From Phytophthora colocasiae (Eukaryota; Oomycota; Peronosporomycetes; Peronosporales; Peronosporaceae): DNA of 64,000 bases. Under the pieces are notes generated by a model. It saw only the letters and a list, made by a program, of their open reading frames with translations, was not told where the DNA came from and searched no databases. The stretch lies in the NCBI GenBank assembly GCA_018806915.1, contig JAGKQI010000033.1, positions 806,001 to 870,000 on the forward strand. The letters are read 5' to 3'. A program made the translations under genes and the position numbers. This document shows positions 45,601 to 54,943 of the stretch, one piece after another; position 1 is the stretch's first letter; every line of letters starts with the position of its first letter.

Positions 45601-46534
45601 GCTTGAAGGTTCCTTCTGAGTATGCTGGTATCCGTGATGTCATCCATTTACGAGAATTAATATTCCACGCAACAGCTTTAGGCTTCGCTGAGGTGGTCGC
45701 CGTCTCGAAGCAAGAATGGTTTGCGCTATTCCGTGGGATTCAATCCCAATCCCCACGTAATAGCACTGGGGTCACGTTTAGCACATTTCGTACGTTTCTG
45801 ATAGACCCCTTTCACCAGGTAAAACACACAACTAAAATGTTTAATTCCCCACATTCCTAACGCTGCCTTCTGTGTAGTTCTTCTGGAAGCAACAAGCTCA
45901 TCAGATCCGGGAGAAAACAAAGTCAGACCGTGCAATGATAATCCGGATCTTGACAGACAGCTTCAATGTAGACGAACCCACGAGTGGAGTACACTGGAAC
46001 AACCATGATCACGAACGTAGTGAGAAACCTTTCGATGATGATACGCTAATACCGTGGCCAGACTTTATAGAAAGCGTGAGACGCTTTCATAACGCGCTTG
46101 GACTGAGTTTACCGTCGCCATCGGATTGTTGTCGTCTCCTCTATCGTTTCGATACATGCGGCGATGGACGAATCTCAGTCCAAAACTACCAAGAAGCGCT
46201 GTTGAACTCTCTAGGCGAAATTGACACAGCCACAGAAAAATACGATTTCAGGAAGGCGAGAGAAACCAAGACGCCAAACATGAACAACATGCTGAAAGTT
46301 GCCATTACAAACGGCCACCGTCGACCAAACATCGAGTCATTTACGTCCAGCAATGCTGTGCAGAAACTTTTTGCTGCACGAGCAAAACGTTCTAGCAAGG
46401 ACCACGGAAATAATACGGATGCAAAACTCCGTGCGTCAGCGAATACCCACCTTGCTCGCATTCGGAACCTGCCAATTTCTCATCTAATAAGGTACAAAGC
46501 GATGATCAAACGAAAGAAGCTTCCAATTTACTGA
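42642..46534 (+). CDS. RCC1-repeat protein with C-terminal EF-hand-like segment
   Basis: Exons 42642-45818 and 45878-46534 give 1,277 codons. Residues about 1-420 form a beta-propeller of RCC1 repeats, with blades such as SLFSWGVGEYGQLGLGD, CVFTWGYGSFGQLGLGP and DVYTWGSNSYGQCG. The middle (about 450-720) looks beta-rich, and the rest is mixed helical. Near the end YRFDTCGDGRISVQNYQEALL resembles one EF-hand loop (DxCGDGRIS, with a Cys at position 3). The RCC1 fold often serves Ran or other GTPase exchange or protein docking, but no such role can be read. No membrane segment. Confidence 0.85.
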
Positions 46535-46688
46535 CAATAGATTCATTTCTTGGGTATATGATCAGGGAAGGCATTTACTTTCGGCCGCCAAGAGGGGAAT
46601 TGTACCGCCGGGAAGTCGAAATAAACAGCACACAAGCACAAGCCATGGGGGCTGAAGACTCGTTCTGAAGGTTGAATCTAGGAACATC
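46535..46688. other. Convergent spacer between RCC1 protein and allantoicase
   Basis: 154 bp; no feature seen. Confidence 0.5.
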
Positions 46689-47879
46689 TTACAGCCGTGC
46701 TTCAGCTTCCTTCTTGAATCCGAACAACCGGAGACGACTAATCCCTCCATCGGGGAACATCTCAAGCTTGACATAGTTGACACCAGCGGGAATGAAATTC
46801 ACACTTCCCTCTGCTACAGTGAAATGTTGCTGTTTGTGAGCTTGTAGTTTCACCCGAGGCAGCACGACTTCCCACTGGATAGCTCCATCCTTCAGGAGTT
46901 CGCCTGTATCGCTGCCATAGAATCGAGTCCCATACACCACACAACTCTCCGGGAAGTTCCCCTTGAAGTGGTTCGTGTCCACTTCAACTTGTTGGATCAC
47001 TCCTAAATGCCCCAACTTGAGCACGACCCAGTCTTTGCCAGGCACTTCTAGCAGTCCAGTCGTAGGATCCGCCTCCAAAACGGCAGGACGTGTCACCTTA
47101 CGAGCAGTCTCCCAGCCACCTGCCATCGTCTTGCTGCGTCCTGGCGCCATCAAATTACGCGGGTGTCCGTAGTGAGCGTCGTTAAAGCCGATTACTTTCC
47201 CTCCGTGAGCAACACTCAAAAGATCCAGCAGCTTGGAGCTCGGGACGTGCAGCCAGTCCATCACCACCTCCCCATACACACGCAGACGCGCAATACCTCC
47301 GTCCGGGAACATATTAACTCGTACATGCGTCCATGGGCCTTGCTTGGACGACTGAACTTGCAGTAGGTTGTGTCGTGTCTCGGCATATCCAGGTCCTAGC
47401 GTTGTTGGTGGTACGATCTCCGTCCATTTGTCGGAATGGAGCTGCTCGACCAGATCGAACTCCTCGGGTGTCGCACACACGCCCATAGGACGGTCGTCTG
47501 TGGCATTTGCGGTCAAGATGTGCATTGCAGCTTCACCATCGCTACCCTGGGAGAAATCGGCGGCCTGGATCGACACGCGCGGCGCGTTGTTGCCTGTGAA
47601 GAAGGCGGTGTCCACGTCTATGACGTTCACAGCACCGCGCACACCCAACGCCAATATGCACCAGTCGTGACCGGCAATGCGCTTGCGTCGAGTCTCCCAG
47701 CCGTCCATCCACTTGCCGAAGCTCGTGAACTTGTCGGCGATGAATACTGGAGGTTCAGGCTGCAGTAGGCAACTCGCAGGGGCGAACCACTCGTCGGTAG
47801 CGAAAAGTACGCGCGACCCGTACGTGGCGCTGGCCAGGTCCGTCATGGCCTCAACTTCATCTGGTGTAGGTGACGTCAT
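46689..47879 (-). CDS. Allantoicase
   Basis: Hydrolyses allantoate to ureidoglycolate and urea in purine catabolism; EC 3.5.3.4. 396 codons, no intron. It starts at ATG 47879 (MTSPTPDEVEAM). It has two tandem allantoicase (jelly-roll) repeats. Repeat one: FTSFGKWMDGWETRRKRI, HDWCILALGVRG, VIDVDTAFFTGNNAPRVSIQA. Repeat two: GGWETARKVTRP, KDWVVLKLGHLGVIQQVEVDTNHFKGNFPESC. Each ends in MFPDGGI(A/S)RLR. Between them lies NDAHYGHPRNLMAPGR. Complete by length and motifs. It suggests use of purines as a nitrogen source. Confidence 0.95.
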   Translation of the reverse strand: MTSPTPDEVEAMTDLASATYGSRVLFATDEWFAPASCLLQPEPPVFIADKFTSFGKWMDGWETRRKRIAGHDWCILALGVRGAVNVIDVDTAFFTGNNAPRVSIQAADFSQGSDGEAAMHILTANATDDRPMGVCATPEEFDLVEQLHSDKWTEIVPPTTLGPGYAETRHNLLQVQSSKQGPWTHVRVNMFPDGGIARLRVYGEVVMDWLHVPSSKLLDLLSVAHGGKVIGFNDAHYGHPRNLMAPGRSKTMAGGWETARKVTRPAVLEADPTTGLLEVPGKDWVVLKLGHLGVIQQVEVDTNHFKGNFPESCVVYGTRFYGSDTGELLKDGAIQWEVVLPRVKLQAHKQQHFTVAEGSVNFIPAGVNYVKLEMFPDGGISRLRLFGFKKEAEARL

Positions 47880-48412
47880 AGCCAATTCTGTTGTGCGGAG
47901 GCCACGGGAGATTGGGGAATGACCTCCTGCAAGGAGGTAGTGCTACATGTAGTCGCAGGAGGTTCTTCGCATTCAATGGAGATGGGTACGCGTGACATTG
48001 CGGACGTGGCACTACGAAGCCGTACAGTACTGCATGCTTAAATTTATAGGAACACGTCGGTGCCGCCGTCGAACGCCGGGTGTCTGCGGGCGAACCGAAG
48101 TCCGCCGTCTCCGCCGCGCCAAAATCTGTCGAGAACGCAGCCGTCTCCGGCGTGCTCGCCGAGACGCTCGACTGTGGTGCGTCGGCCGTGAAGCTTGACG
48201 CACTATGATGGCCATAACACAATAACGTATCTTTACCGTGGTAACTCCCCACAGGCTCCAGTCTAGACAACGTTAATAGATGTATTTGACCATGTTGACC
48301 AGAGCCTCGGAAGCAGTAGCTATACTAACTACAGGGTATTCTTCTACCGTAGCGGGTTTTACGGAATAGCAAGAGACTGGTATCGACAATGCATATCACA
48401 GTAGGCTTGCTA
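47880..48412. other. Spacer upstream of allantoicase
   Basis: About 530 bp. It holds a solitary copy of the 189-bp repeat (48055-48203) and otherwise nothing recognisable. The allantoicase promoter must lie in its left end. Confidence 0.6.
48055..48203 (-). repeat. Solitary degenerate copy of the 189-bp coding repeat
   Basis: 149 bp nearly identical to the reverse complement of the array unit at 57620-63698, from CGTCGGTGCCGCCGTCGAAC to GTGAAGCTTGACGCAC. One G is missing in a GGGG run. It is outside any gene, about 9.4 kb from the array. Confidence 0.93.
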
Positions 48413-48853
48413 CTACACGTACTTAGCAAGTTGCTGGAGCACCCTGGTCTGTGAAACGCGCTCCTGGTTGACGGAAGCACTATTGACGATGAATGCACAG
48501 ACCGAGGCGTTAGCAACGACTTCGTCGCTATTTTTTCCCGCGTTGACTTTGTCGGTCTCATTAATGCAGCAACAGCAACTGCCGTAAAATCTCCGGATAA
48601 TAATGTAAACGGTTTTGGCAAGGAGACCAACATGTCGATCACCGGCAACGTAACCCTTCCCTTGCTCTTTTTCAAACGCCTCTTCAAGTTGTATCGCGAT
48701 CCTAGCATAGAGGGGCCGGCATGACGACGATGTGAGTTTTAGTATGAAAGTTTGTATGCTGACTGAGCGCGGGAAAACTGGCCCCGTTATGGAAAAGGCG
48801 CCAACACTGCTCACCTTGGTTTTGCCACTAGCCGACATCTCCAAAGTGGCCAT
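48413..48853 (-). CDS. Hypothetical protein, doubtful
   Basis: Open frame of 146 codons that begins MATLEMSASGKTK. A GTGAGC donor-like site follows AAG at 48814, and an acceptor CTATGCTAG lies at about 48711, but joining them leads to a stop soon after, so the unspliced reading is given. The second half (RIAIQLEEAFEKEQGKG..., ending RVLQQLAKYV) looks protein-like. No known domain recognised. Confidence 0.3.
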   Translation of the reverse strand: MATLEMSASGKTKVSSVGAFSITGPVFPRSVSIQTFILKLTSSSCRPLYARIAIQLEEAFEKEQGKGYVAGDRHVGLLAKTVYIIIRRFYGSCCCCINETDKVNAGKNSDEVVANASVCAFIVNSASVNQERVSQTRVLQQLAKYV

Positions 48854-49134
48854 AAACGCGATAGAGTCGAGTTAGCTAAATCGCATCGATACACCAGCGC
48901 ACTTCCCAACTGCAGGAATCACCTTCCGCCACACGTTTCACTATAAAACGCATCGTGGCGACCACCCAAAACCGAGATCCTATCTTATTGGCATATTATT
49001 CTAAAAGACAGGTTAATATCTGAAAAACCTCGGAAGCTGATAAAACCTCGCAGAAAAACCGCGAATGTACTCGCTCCCTTTTCTTCTCTGGCGCTCAAAC
49101 CGACACAGAGCAGCAGCCAGAGCAGCCGCAGGCC

Positions 49135-51064
49135 ATGGAGATCACGGACGGCGCCGCCGCGCCCAGGCGGCCGCTCAAGGAGACGCCCCGCCATCAGCTC
49201 ACGCGCGGCCTATTGCGCACGCTGAACGTCATCAATGTGGTGCGTGTTTTGCCGCTTTTCGCTTCAAAATACGAGCGCTAGAAGTGGTAGAAGTCTTAGA
49301 AAACTGACCTGATGACGTCCTGGTGCTAGAACTACTACCGTAAGCACAACCCTAAGCATACAGGTGTGCTAACTAAGAAGAAGAAGAAGGTGCCTGCCAA
49401 CTACGTCTTCTCTGAGACGGGCGAGGAGACGTTCAACAATGGCCGCTACCTCGTGCGCGGCAGGAAACTTGGCGCGGTACGGACGTGCTGGGTCTATTAC
49501 ACGGATAATAGCAGGAGGCTGACAGTTTGTTTCTTACTACTACTACTGCTACTACTACTACAGGGCTCGTTCGGACAGGTAGTGGAAGCTGAGGACCTCA
49601 TGACCAAGAGGCTAGTGGCTATCAAGATCGTGCAGAAGAAACAGCAGTACACGGAACAGGCTCAGACTGAAATCAACATCCTGCAGCAGTTGCATGTACC
49701 ACAACAACATGATGCCACGAACCATATAGGTACGTGCTTCTTTATGTTTTCTAGCCGGTCGCATGCAGGACTTTGGTTTCGGGATCTATTCTCAGAGAGA
49801 ATAATTACCCAAGAGGCATTCTCAGGCTTATGCGATGTGACTGCTGACTGTTGCGTCGTAATTTCTGTTTTATTACTTTCTATAGTGAGACTCACGGATT
49901 CGTTCATGCACGAGGGGCATCAGTGTCTGGTATTTGAACGTCTTGGACCGAACCTATTTGACGTCCTGCGCGGAACCAACTTCCGTGGCATTAGCTTGAA
50001 ATTGCTGAAGAAATTCACGCGACAGATCTTGAAGGCGCTCGAGTACATGCGTCACCCAAACGTCAATGTGATTCATTGCGATTTGAAGCCGGAGAACATC
50101 TTGCTGGTCACTCATGGACACAGCTCGCTGAAGCTCATTGACTTTGGTAGCTCATGCCTTTCCCGCAATCAGGTGAGTGTTGGTGGTGATTTTCATTGTG
50201 TTGAAGAAGAGTTTTGAGAATGACGAGTCATGTTACTGTCGTCAGATTCATCGATATACGCAAAGTCGATTCTATCGCGCACCGGAAGTTCTGCTGGGCA
50301 TGCGCTACACTGCTGCTATTGATATGTGGAGTCTCGGATGTATTTTAGTGGAAATGCACACTGGCAAGCCATTGTTTTGTGGATACGATTCGACCGATCA
50401 GCTCCACCGAATCATCAACATTTTGGGAATGCCACCACATGAGCTAATCGCTCGCGCTAACCCCAGTTATCGACGAGAATACTTCGACGAGATTGTGACG
50501 ACTGAGGGCAACAATAAGTGGATCGACTACCAGTTGAAAGTGCACAAGGTGACGCCACCGAAGGGGGTTGACGTGGTGAGTAAGCGTTAAAGTTTTCCTT
50601 GTAAATGGAACTTAACCTAACACTTTCATTTGCAGATTCCAGATAATACCAAGACAGTTGCTGAGATCCTTGGCAGCTCTGCAAAATACGGGACGCTGAA
50701 TCATAGTCCCGAGCAGTATCAGCCATTCCTTGATCTGGTCATGCGCATGTTGGACTTCAAGTACGTTACCACTCACGGTGTAGTGCCTTGATACTGAGTT
50801 CAGCAGTACTAATATTGTGTACGCCTTTATAGTCCCGATTCTCGCATTACGCCGACCGAAGCGATGCAGCATCCGTTCCTGATGAGCATGCGGCAAATGA
50901 TGCCTGATGAAACGATGGAGGAACCCGTTGCGCAAGGCAAGTTCAAGTTCATGAGGGCATCTGCAATGCACGACGTTCACGGTCGCAATGCCGATACTCA
51001 AATGCCACCACTGAACAGGGCCAAACAACGTCGCTTCCTCGACAAATCGCCCCACGAGCGATGA
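49135..51064 (+). CDS. DYRK-family dual-specificity protein kinase
   Basis: Ser/Thr kinase of the CMGC group that autophosphorylates an activation-loop Tyr. Exons 49135-49239, 49330-49476, 49564-49729, 49886-50172, 50246-50575, 50636-50760 and 50833-51064 join for 463 codons. The P-loop LGAGSFGQVVEA is formed across intron 2. Catalytic Lys in VAIKIVQKK, HCDLKPENILL, and DFGSSC (DFG). Activation loop RYTQSRFYRAPEVLLG keeps the autophosphorylated Tyr, but the first Tyr of the usual YxY is His (HRY). The N-terminus LLRTLNVIN...NYYRKHN and NNGRYLVRGRKLG is DYRK-like (DH box region). The short C-terminus lacks the His/Ser-rich tails of DYRK1A. Confidence 0.9.
49531..49563. repeat. TAC/CTA trinucleotide microsatellite at an intron end
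   Basis: A run of ACT units with one G ends directly in the CAG acceptor of DYRK intron 2. It serves as an atypical, purine-containing polypyrimidine stretch. Confidence 0.7.
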
Positions 51065-51718
51065 TCGGGTAGATATCCTATACTCAAGAAGCGGTGGGCA
51101 AGTCACGAAGCCCATCGCGCCTCTGGATCGCTGAACTTTGCGATACGAGTGGACTATGAAACGGTTGCTAACCTTAGCGGACATGCTGCCAAGATGGCAA
51201 CTGGAGCGGCAGTCAAACTGACGTAGTTGCTGCGTGCGGAGCCAAGGCCTCTTTCACCTGCATCGATGGATACGAGGACACGTCTCAACTCAGACCATCT
51301 TCAGCAGCTCCAAACATGGCCATTGGGTTTGGTGGCGCAGAAAAATACGCCCATGCTCAATCTCGTGCTCTCCGGGTGAAGGAGAGGGCGAGAAGCTCGT
51401 GCGTTCGCTGCAAAACGGACACAAGTGTTTAAGCTACAACGTACTACGAAGTAGTACGAAAATTACTGCCGCAGTATTAAGTGAAATCAAAATTAATTGA
51501 GTGCTTGATAAAGAAGACGAACATTCTGCAGCCGAGGACATAACAGAGCATCAACAAGAAGCATATCTCAACAAAATGATGTAAGTGTAAAAGCTTCCGA
51601 CAGAAGCCTCAGTCCCAATGGACAGCGCTAGCAGCAGCAGCAGCTTTCCAGGAGATCATGTTATAATTGCGCGTAGTTACACACTTGGGTCTCCTAGTTC
51701 ACCTGTTCCTGATGATGC
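51065..51718. other. Convergent spacer between DYRK and eS12
   Basis: 654 bp. Short open frames only. An 8-bp inverted repeat (CGTACTAC / GTAGTACG) lies near 51440. No gene recognised. Confidence 0.5.
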
Positions 51719-52135
51719 TTAGTTCTCGCCCTGGCGCTTGAGGTAGTCCAGCAGCACGTTCAGGGCGTGGGTCTCCTCACCGAAGTCCGTGATGACGGCG
51801 CACGACGTGGACACGACCTTGCGGGCCTCACCCAGAGCGTCGATCTTGCACAGACCGCACCACTCGCCTAGTTGCTTGCCCGAAGGCACCAGAATGAGGT
51901 TCACGCCGTGCTCCTCGCACAGAGCGCGCACCAGCTTGCTGTAGCTGGGCTCGTCGCAGTCCTGGGCCAGGCAGCACAGACGGGCGCGACGCGAGTCCAG
52001 GGCCTTGGCAGCCTCGTGCAGGCCACGCTTCAGGCCGTCGTGGATGAGCGCCTTCTTGAGCACCTCCTTGAGGGCGTCCATCTCTCCCAGCTCCTTGGGA
52101 ACTTCAACCTCCGCCACAACTTCCTCAGCCGACAT
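51719..52135 (-). CDS. RPS12: 40S ribosomal protein eS12
   Basis: Small-subunit ribosomal protein of the L7Ae/L30e fold. 138 codons, no intron. The motif run [67 protein letters not shown] is that of eukaryotic S12; length matches. High GC and strong codon bias fit a highly expressed gene. Confidence 0.97.
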   Translation of the reverse strand: MSAEEVVAEVEVPKELGEMDALKEVLKKALIHDGLKRGLHEAAKALDSRRARLCCLAQDCDEPSYSKLVRALCEEHGVNLILVPSGKQLGEWCGLCKIDALGEARKVVSTSCAVITDFGEETHALNVLLDYLKRQGEN

Positions 52136-52354
52136 GATTCTTGTAAACGGTGGAGTCCTCGGAAAGAAGCTTTTACGTAATGAGCATCGATTGCCGCCTA
52201 GCAGGAGCTACTCAAGGCATTTGACTGGTTCAAACGCGTCGATTGTGAATCATGTGGGCTACATCATATATCCGGATAAAAAAGTACGGATAATTCATTC
52301 ACCTTTCATTTCAGTGCCACGTCACTCTTTTTTGTTTAACATGCATTCCGCAAA
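52136..52354. promoter_or_regulatory. Divergent promoter region of eS12 and the TPR/HAT protein
   Basis: 219 bp between start codons, AT-rich in its right half. Role inferred from position. Confidence 0.45.
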
Positions 52355-54322
52355 ATGAGAGGACTGGGGCGCTTGCAGCTTGCTGTGGGGCATGCGCTGC
52401 GGCGTCCCGAAGTGCTGGCGAGGCATGGCGGTGCATCTTCAGCTCTCTTACAGATGAAGCCACGCCAGTTCTCCAGCTATCGACCAATGGATGCGTTGTA
52501 TGAAGGACAGGACTACTCGCGACAAGTAGAGAAGAAGTTTAGCGAGCTGTCCGGCAAGATCCCGTGGGAGCCTGATGTGAAATATCTGGACGGCCTCAAG
52601 AGCCGCTGGCAGGGACCTGAGCCTACACTGAATGAACTAGTGCGCGAGGACGTTCCTACCGCTCGAAATCTGTTCCGCAATGTGCTTCAGCGCCGCTATC
52701 CGAAGGATATGGGCATGTGGAACAAGTGGGGCGTCATGGTACGCTGGATTTTTCGTAATGCGGGTGTAGCGTATAATAATGATGGTTTTGTCAACTGAAA
52801 TCGATGATTGTAGGAGTGGAAAGCAGGCAATTACGGGCTGGCACGCATGATCTTCTCAAAAGCATCCAAGATCTCATTTGATGCTGAGTTGTGGACATCT
52901 TGGGGCTCAATGGAGTTGGAGACGAAAAACCTTGTTGAAGCGAAACGAATCTTTAAAGTAATCTTAGCTACGGACCCGCACAATCCAATGGCGGGACTCG
53001 GAATGGCTTTGTGGGAAGTGCAGGCTGGTCACCCTGATGAAGCTCGAGAACGATTCCAGGAGCTGCTGGAGGAGCACCCAAAGGACGTGCTTATAATGCA
53101 GGCTTATGGTGTCTTTGAGGCAAAATGCCAGCATGTTGGATTAGCTCGCAGTATTTTTCAGAGTGCGGTCTCTCACCCGAGAGCGACAGGTCAAGTTTGG
53201 CATGCCTGGGCCAAAGCAGAGTACGATGCTGGACTGTACAAGAACACGCTGGCTGTGATCTCGACTGCGTTTGAACGTTTCCCGACACACAAGTGGCTTA
53301 TTCTTCTCGGTGCTATGGCTCATTTTAAGCTTGGAGACGTGTACGAAGCTCGAAGAGCGTATCGTCGGCTCATTGACGGTGGACTATACGTGGAGCCTTC
53401 GGCATACAACTCGTATGCGAAAATGGAGGAAGAGCTGGGTAACGAGGAGGCAGCTATGGGCCTGTACATCGAGGCTTTGGAACAGTTCAGGGATCACGTG
53501 CCTTCCATGATGTCACTTGCCATTTTATATAAAAGACGTGGTCGTATGCGGAATGCGCGCAAGATTTTCGAGAATGCGCTCAAAAACTTGCAAAACACTG
53601 GGCCAGTGTTGCAGGCTTTTGGAGACTTTGAAGAGCAACACGGAGAGCTCGATAATGCTCGAGAACTCTACGAGGAAGCTACACAGGTACAATCAACATC
53701 CGTCGAGTCGTGGCGGGCGTTGGCACGTGTGGAGGCTAGGCTGGGAAATTATGAAGCGTCGCGCTCAGTCCTGACCAGAGCAAGTCAGCATGTGCCCAAC
53801 GATGCTCCATTGCTTATTGAATTGGGTAAGATTGAACAGCGGAATCGTCGATTTGTAGCAGCTCGTTCTGCATATGAAAAGGCACTGAAGATCGATCCTT
53901 CGGATGCTTCTGTATGGAATATCCGTGCGTTGTTGGAGTTGCCGCTAGACCCAGAACGTGCCAAAACAATTGTGGAGAGCGCTCTGTCTGAGGTCCCCGA
54001 ATACGAGAAAACCAGTTGGAGTATCTTGATGTGTACATACGGCCGTACATTCGCAGCATTGGGGGATTTCCAGCAAGCTGTTGCAGCTTTTCAACGGTCC
54101 TTCAAGTTGCGTCCGAAGAACTGGGAGACGCATTTGATTTATGCTGATAGCGTCCTCACGCCAAATGAAGCTTGGGGTGAAGCCGTGAAACACCTGACAG
54201 CAGCTCGTAGATTGCTTCCACGCACTGATAGACGCCGTGCTAATGTTGAGCGTAAACTTCGTGCTGCCGAGGCGATGGCGAAAGCAAGCCAGTACGATCA
54301 TCATGAAGAAGAGGGTTCGTAA
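52355..54322 (+). CDS. TPR/HAT-repeat protein, probably organellar
   Basis: Exons 52355-52738 and 52814-54322 give 630 codons. The N-terminus MRGLGRLQLAVGHALRRPEVLARHGG is basic and lacks acids, like a mitochondrial presequence. From about residue 85 on come at least 12 tandem helix pairs of TPR/HAT type, for example ARMIFSKASKISFDAELWTSWGSMELE, ARSIFQSAVSHPRATGQVWHAWAKAEY and ARNARKIF-like units. HAT-type repeats (Trp/Glu-rich) occur in RNA-processing proteins such as plant HCF107 and algal Mbb1, so an organellar RNA role is plausible, not shown. Confidence 0.8.
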
Positions 54323-54441
54323 CAATAGTACACAGAACTTGCCCTGTCAAGCTACACTTTTGAGAATAGGTTCCCTGAAGGTTGCGTGAAGAAAACTGTT
54401 AAACGTGGGGTGACGATTTGCACAGAGTTCAATCAGTAGTG

Positions 54442-54795
54442 ATGCCGTTGGACCGCAAAGAGGCTGAGCCGCCGCGCGTGTATGCAGTTGGGGACTTCAG
54501 CTGGATGGAGGACGAGCGCTACGGCGGTAAGAAGTCTCTCTGGACGCGCGTGAAGGAGGATCCGCTGGTCCCATTAGGCTGTGCATTCACCACGGCCGTA
54601 TTGCTGGGAGGTCTGGTGACATTCCAACGAGGTCAATCCAAACTGGGCAACAGGTTCATGCAAGCGCGCGTGGTGGCTCAGACCGCCACCGTTTTTGCTG
54701 TTGCTGGTGGTGCAGCATTGGCTGCCGGGGATAAGCAGGAGAAGAAGAAACAAAGCTACGAGGAGCGCATGAAGATCGAACTCCGTGAGCAGTAG
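54442..54795 (+). CDS. HIG1-domain mitochondrial protein (RCF1/HIGD-like)
   Basis: 117 codons. I chose ATG 54442 over the upstream in-frame start because homology-like sequence begins here. Residues 40-100 have two hydrophobic helices (DPLVPLGCAFTTAVLLGGLVTF and ARVVAQTATVFAVAGGAALAAG) linked by RGQSKLGNRFMQAR, which has the HIG1-domain pattern (QxxxRxxxQ-like). Such proteins sit in the inner membrane and help assemble cytochrome c oxidase supercomplexes. The tail is basic (KQEKKKQSYEER). Confidence 0.85.
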   Translation: MPLDRKEAEPPRVYAVGDFSWMEDERYGGKKSLWTRVKEDPLVPLGCAFTTAVLLGGLVTFQRGQSKLGNRFMQARVVAQTATVFAVAGGAALAAGDKQEKKKQSYEERMKIELREQ

Positions 54796-54943
54796 ATGCT
54801 TCTTTTGTCAAGTTGCAGCAGTGTTATATTCACACAATGTCACGTAACGGTTGTGACACTCAAATGAGGGTTGAACCCCGTTCTACTGACTGATCTTTAA
54901 GCGACGCGATCCTTCCCCATTCTCTCATACTCGGCCAACCGCC

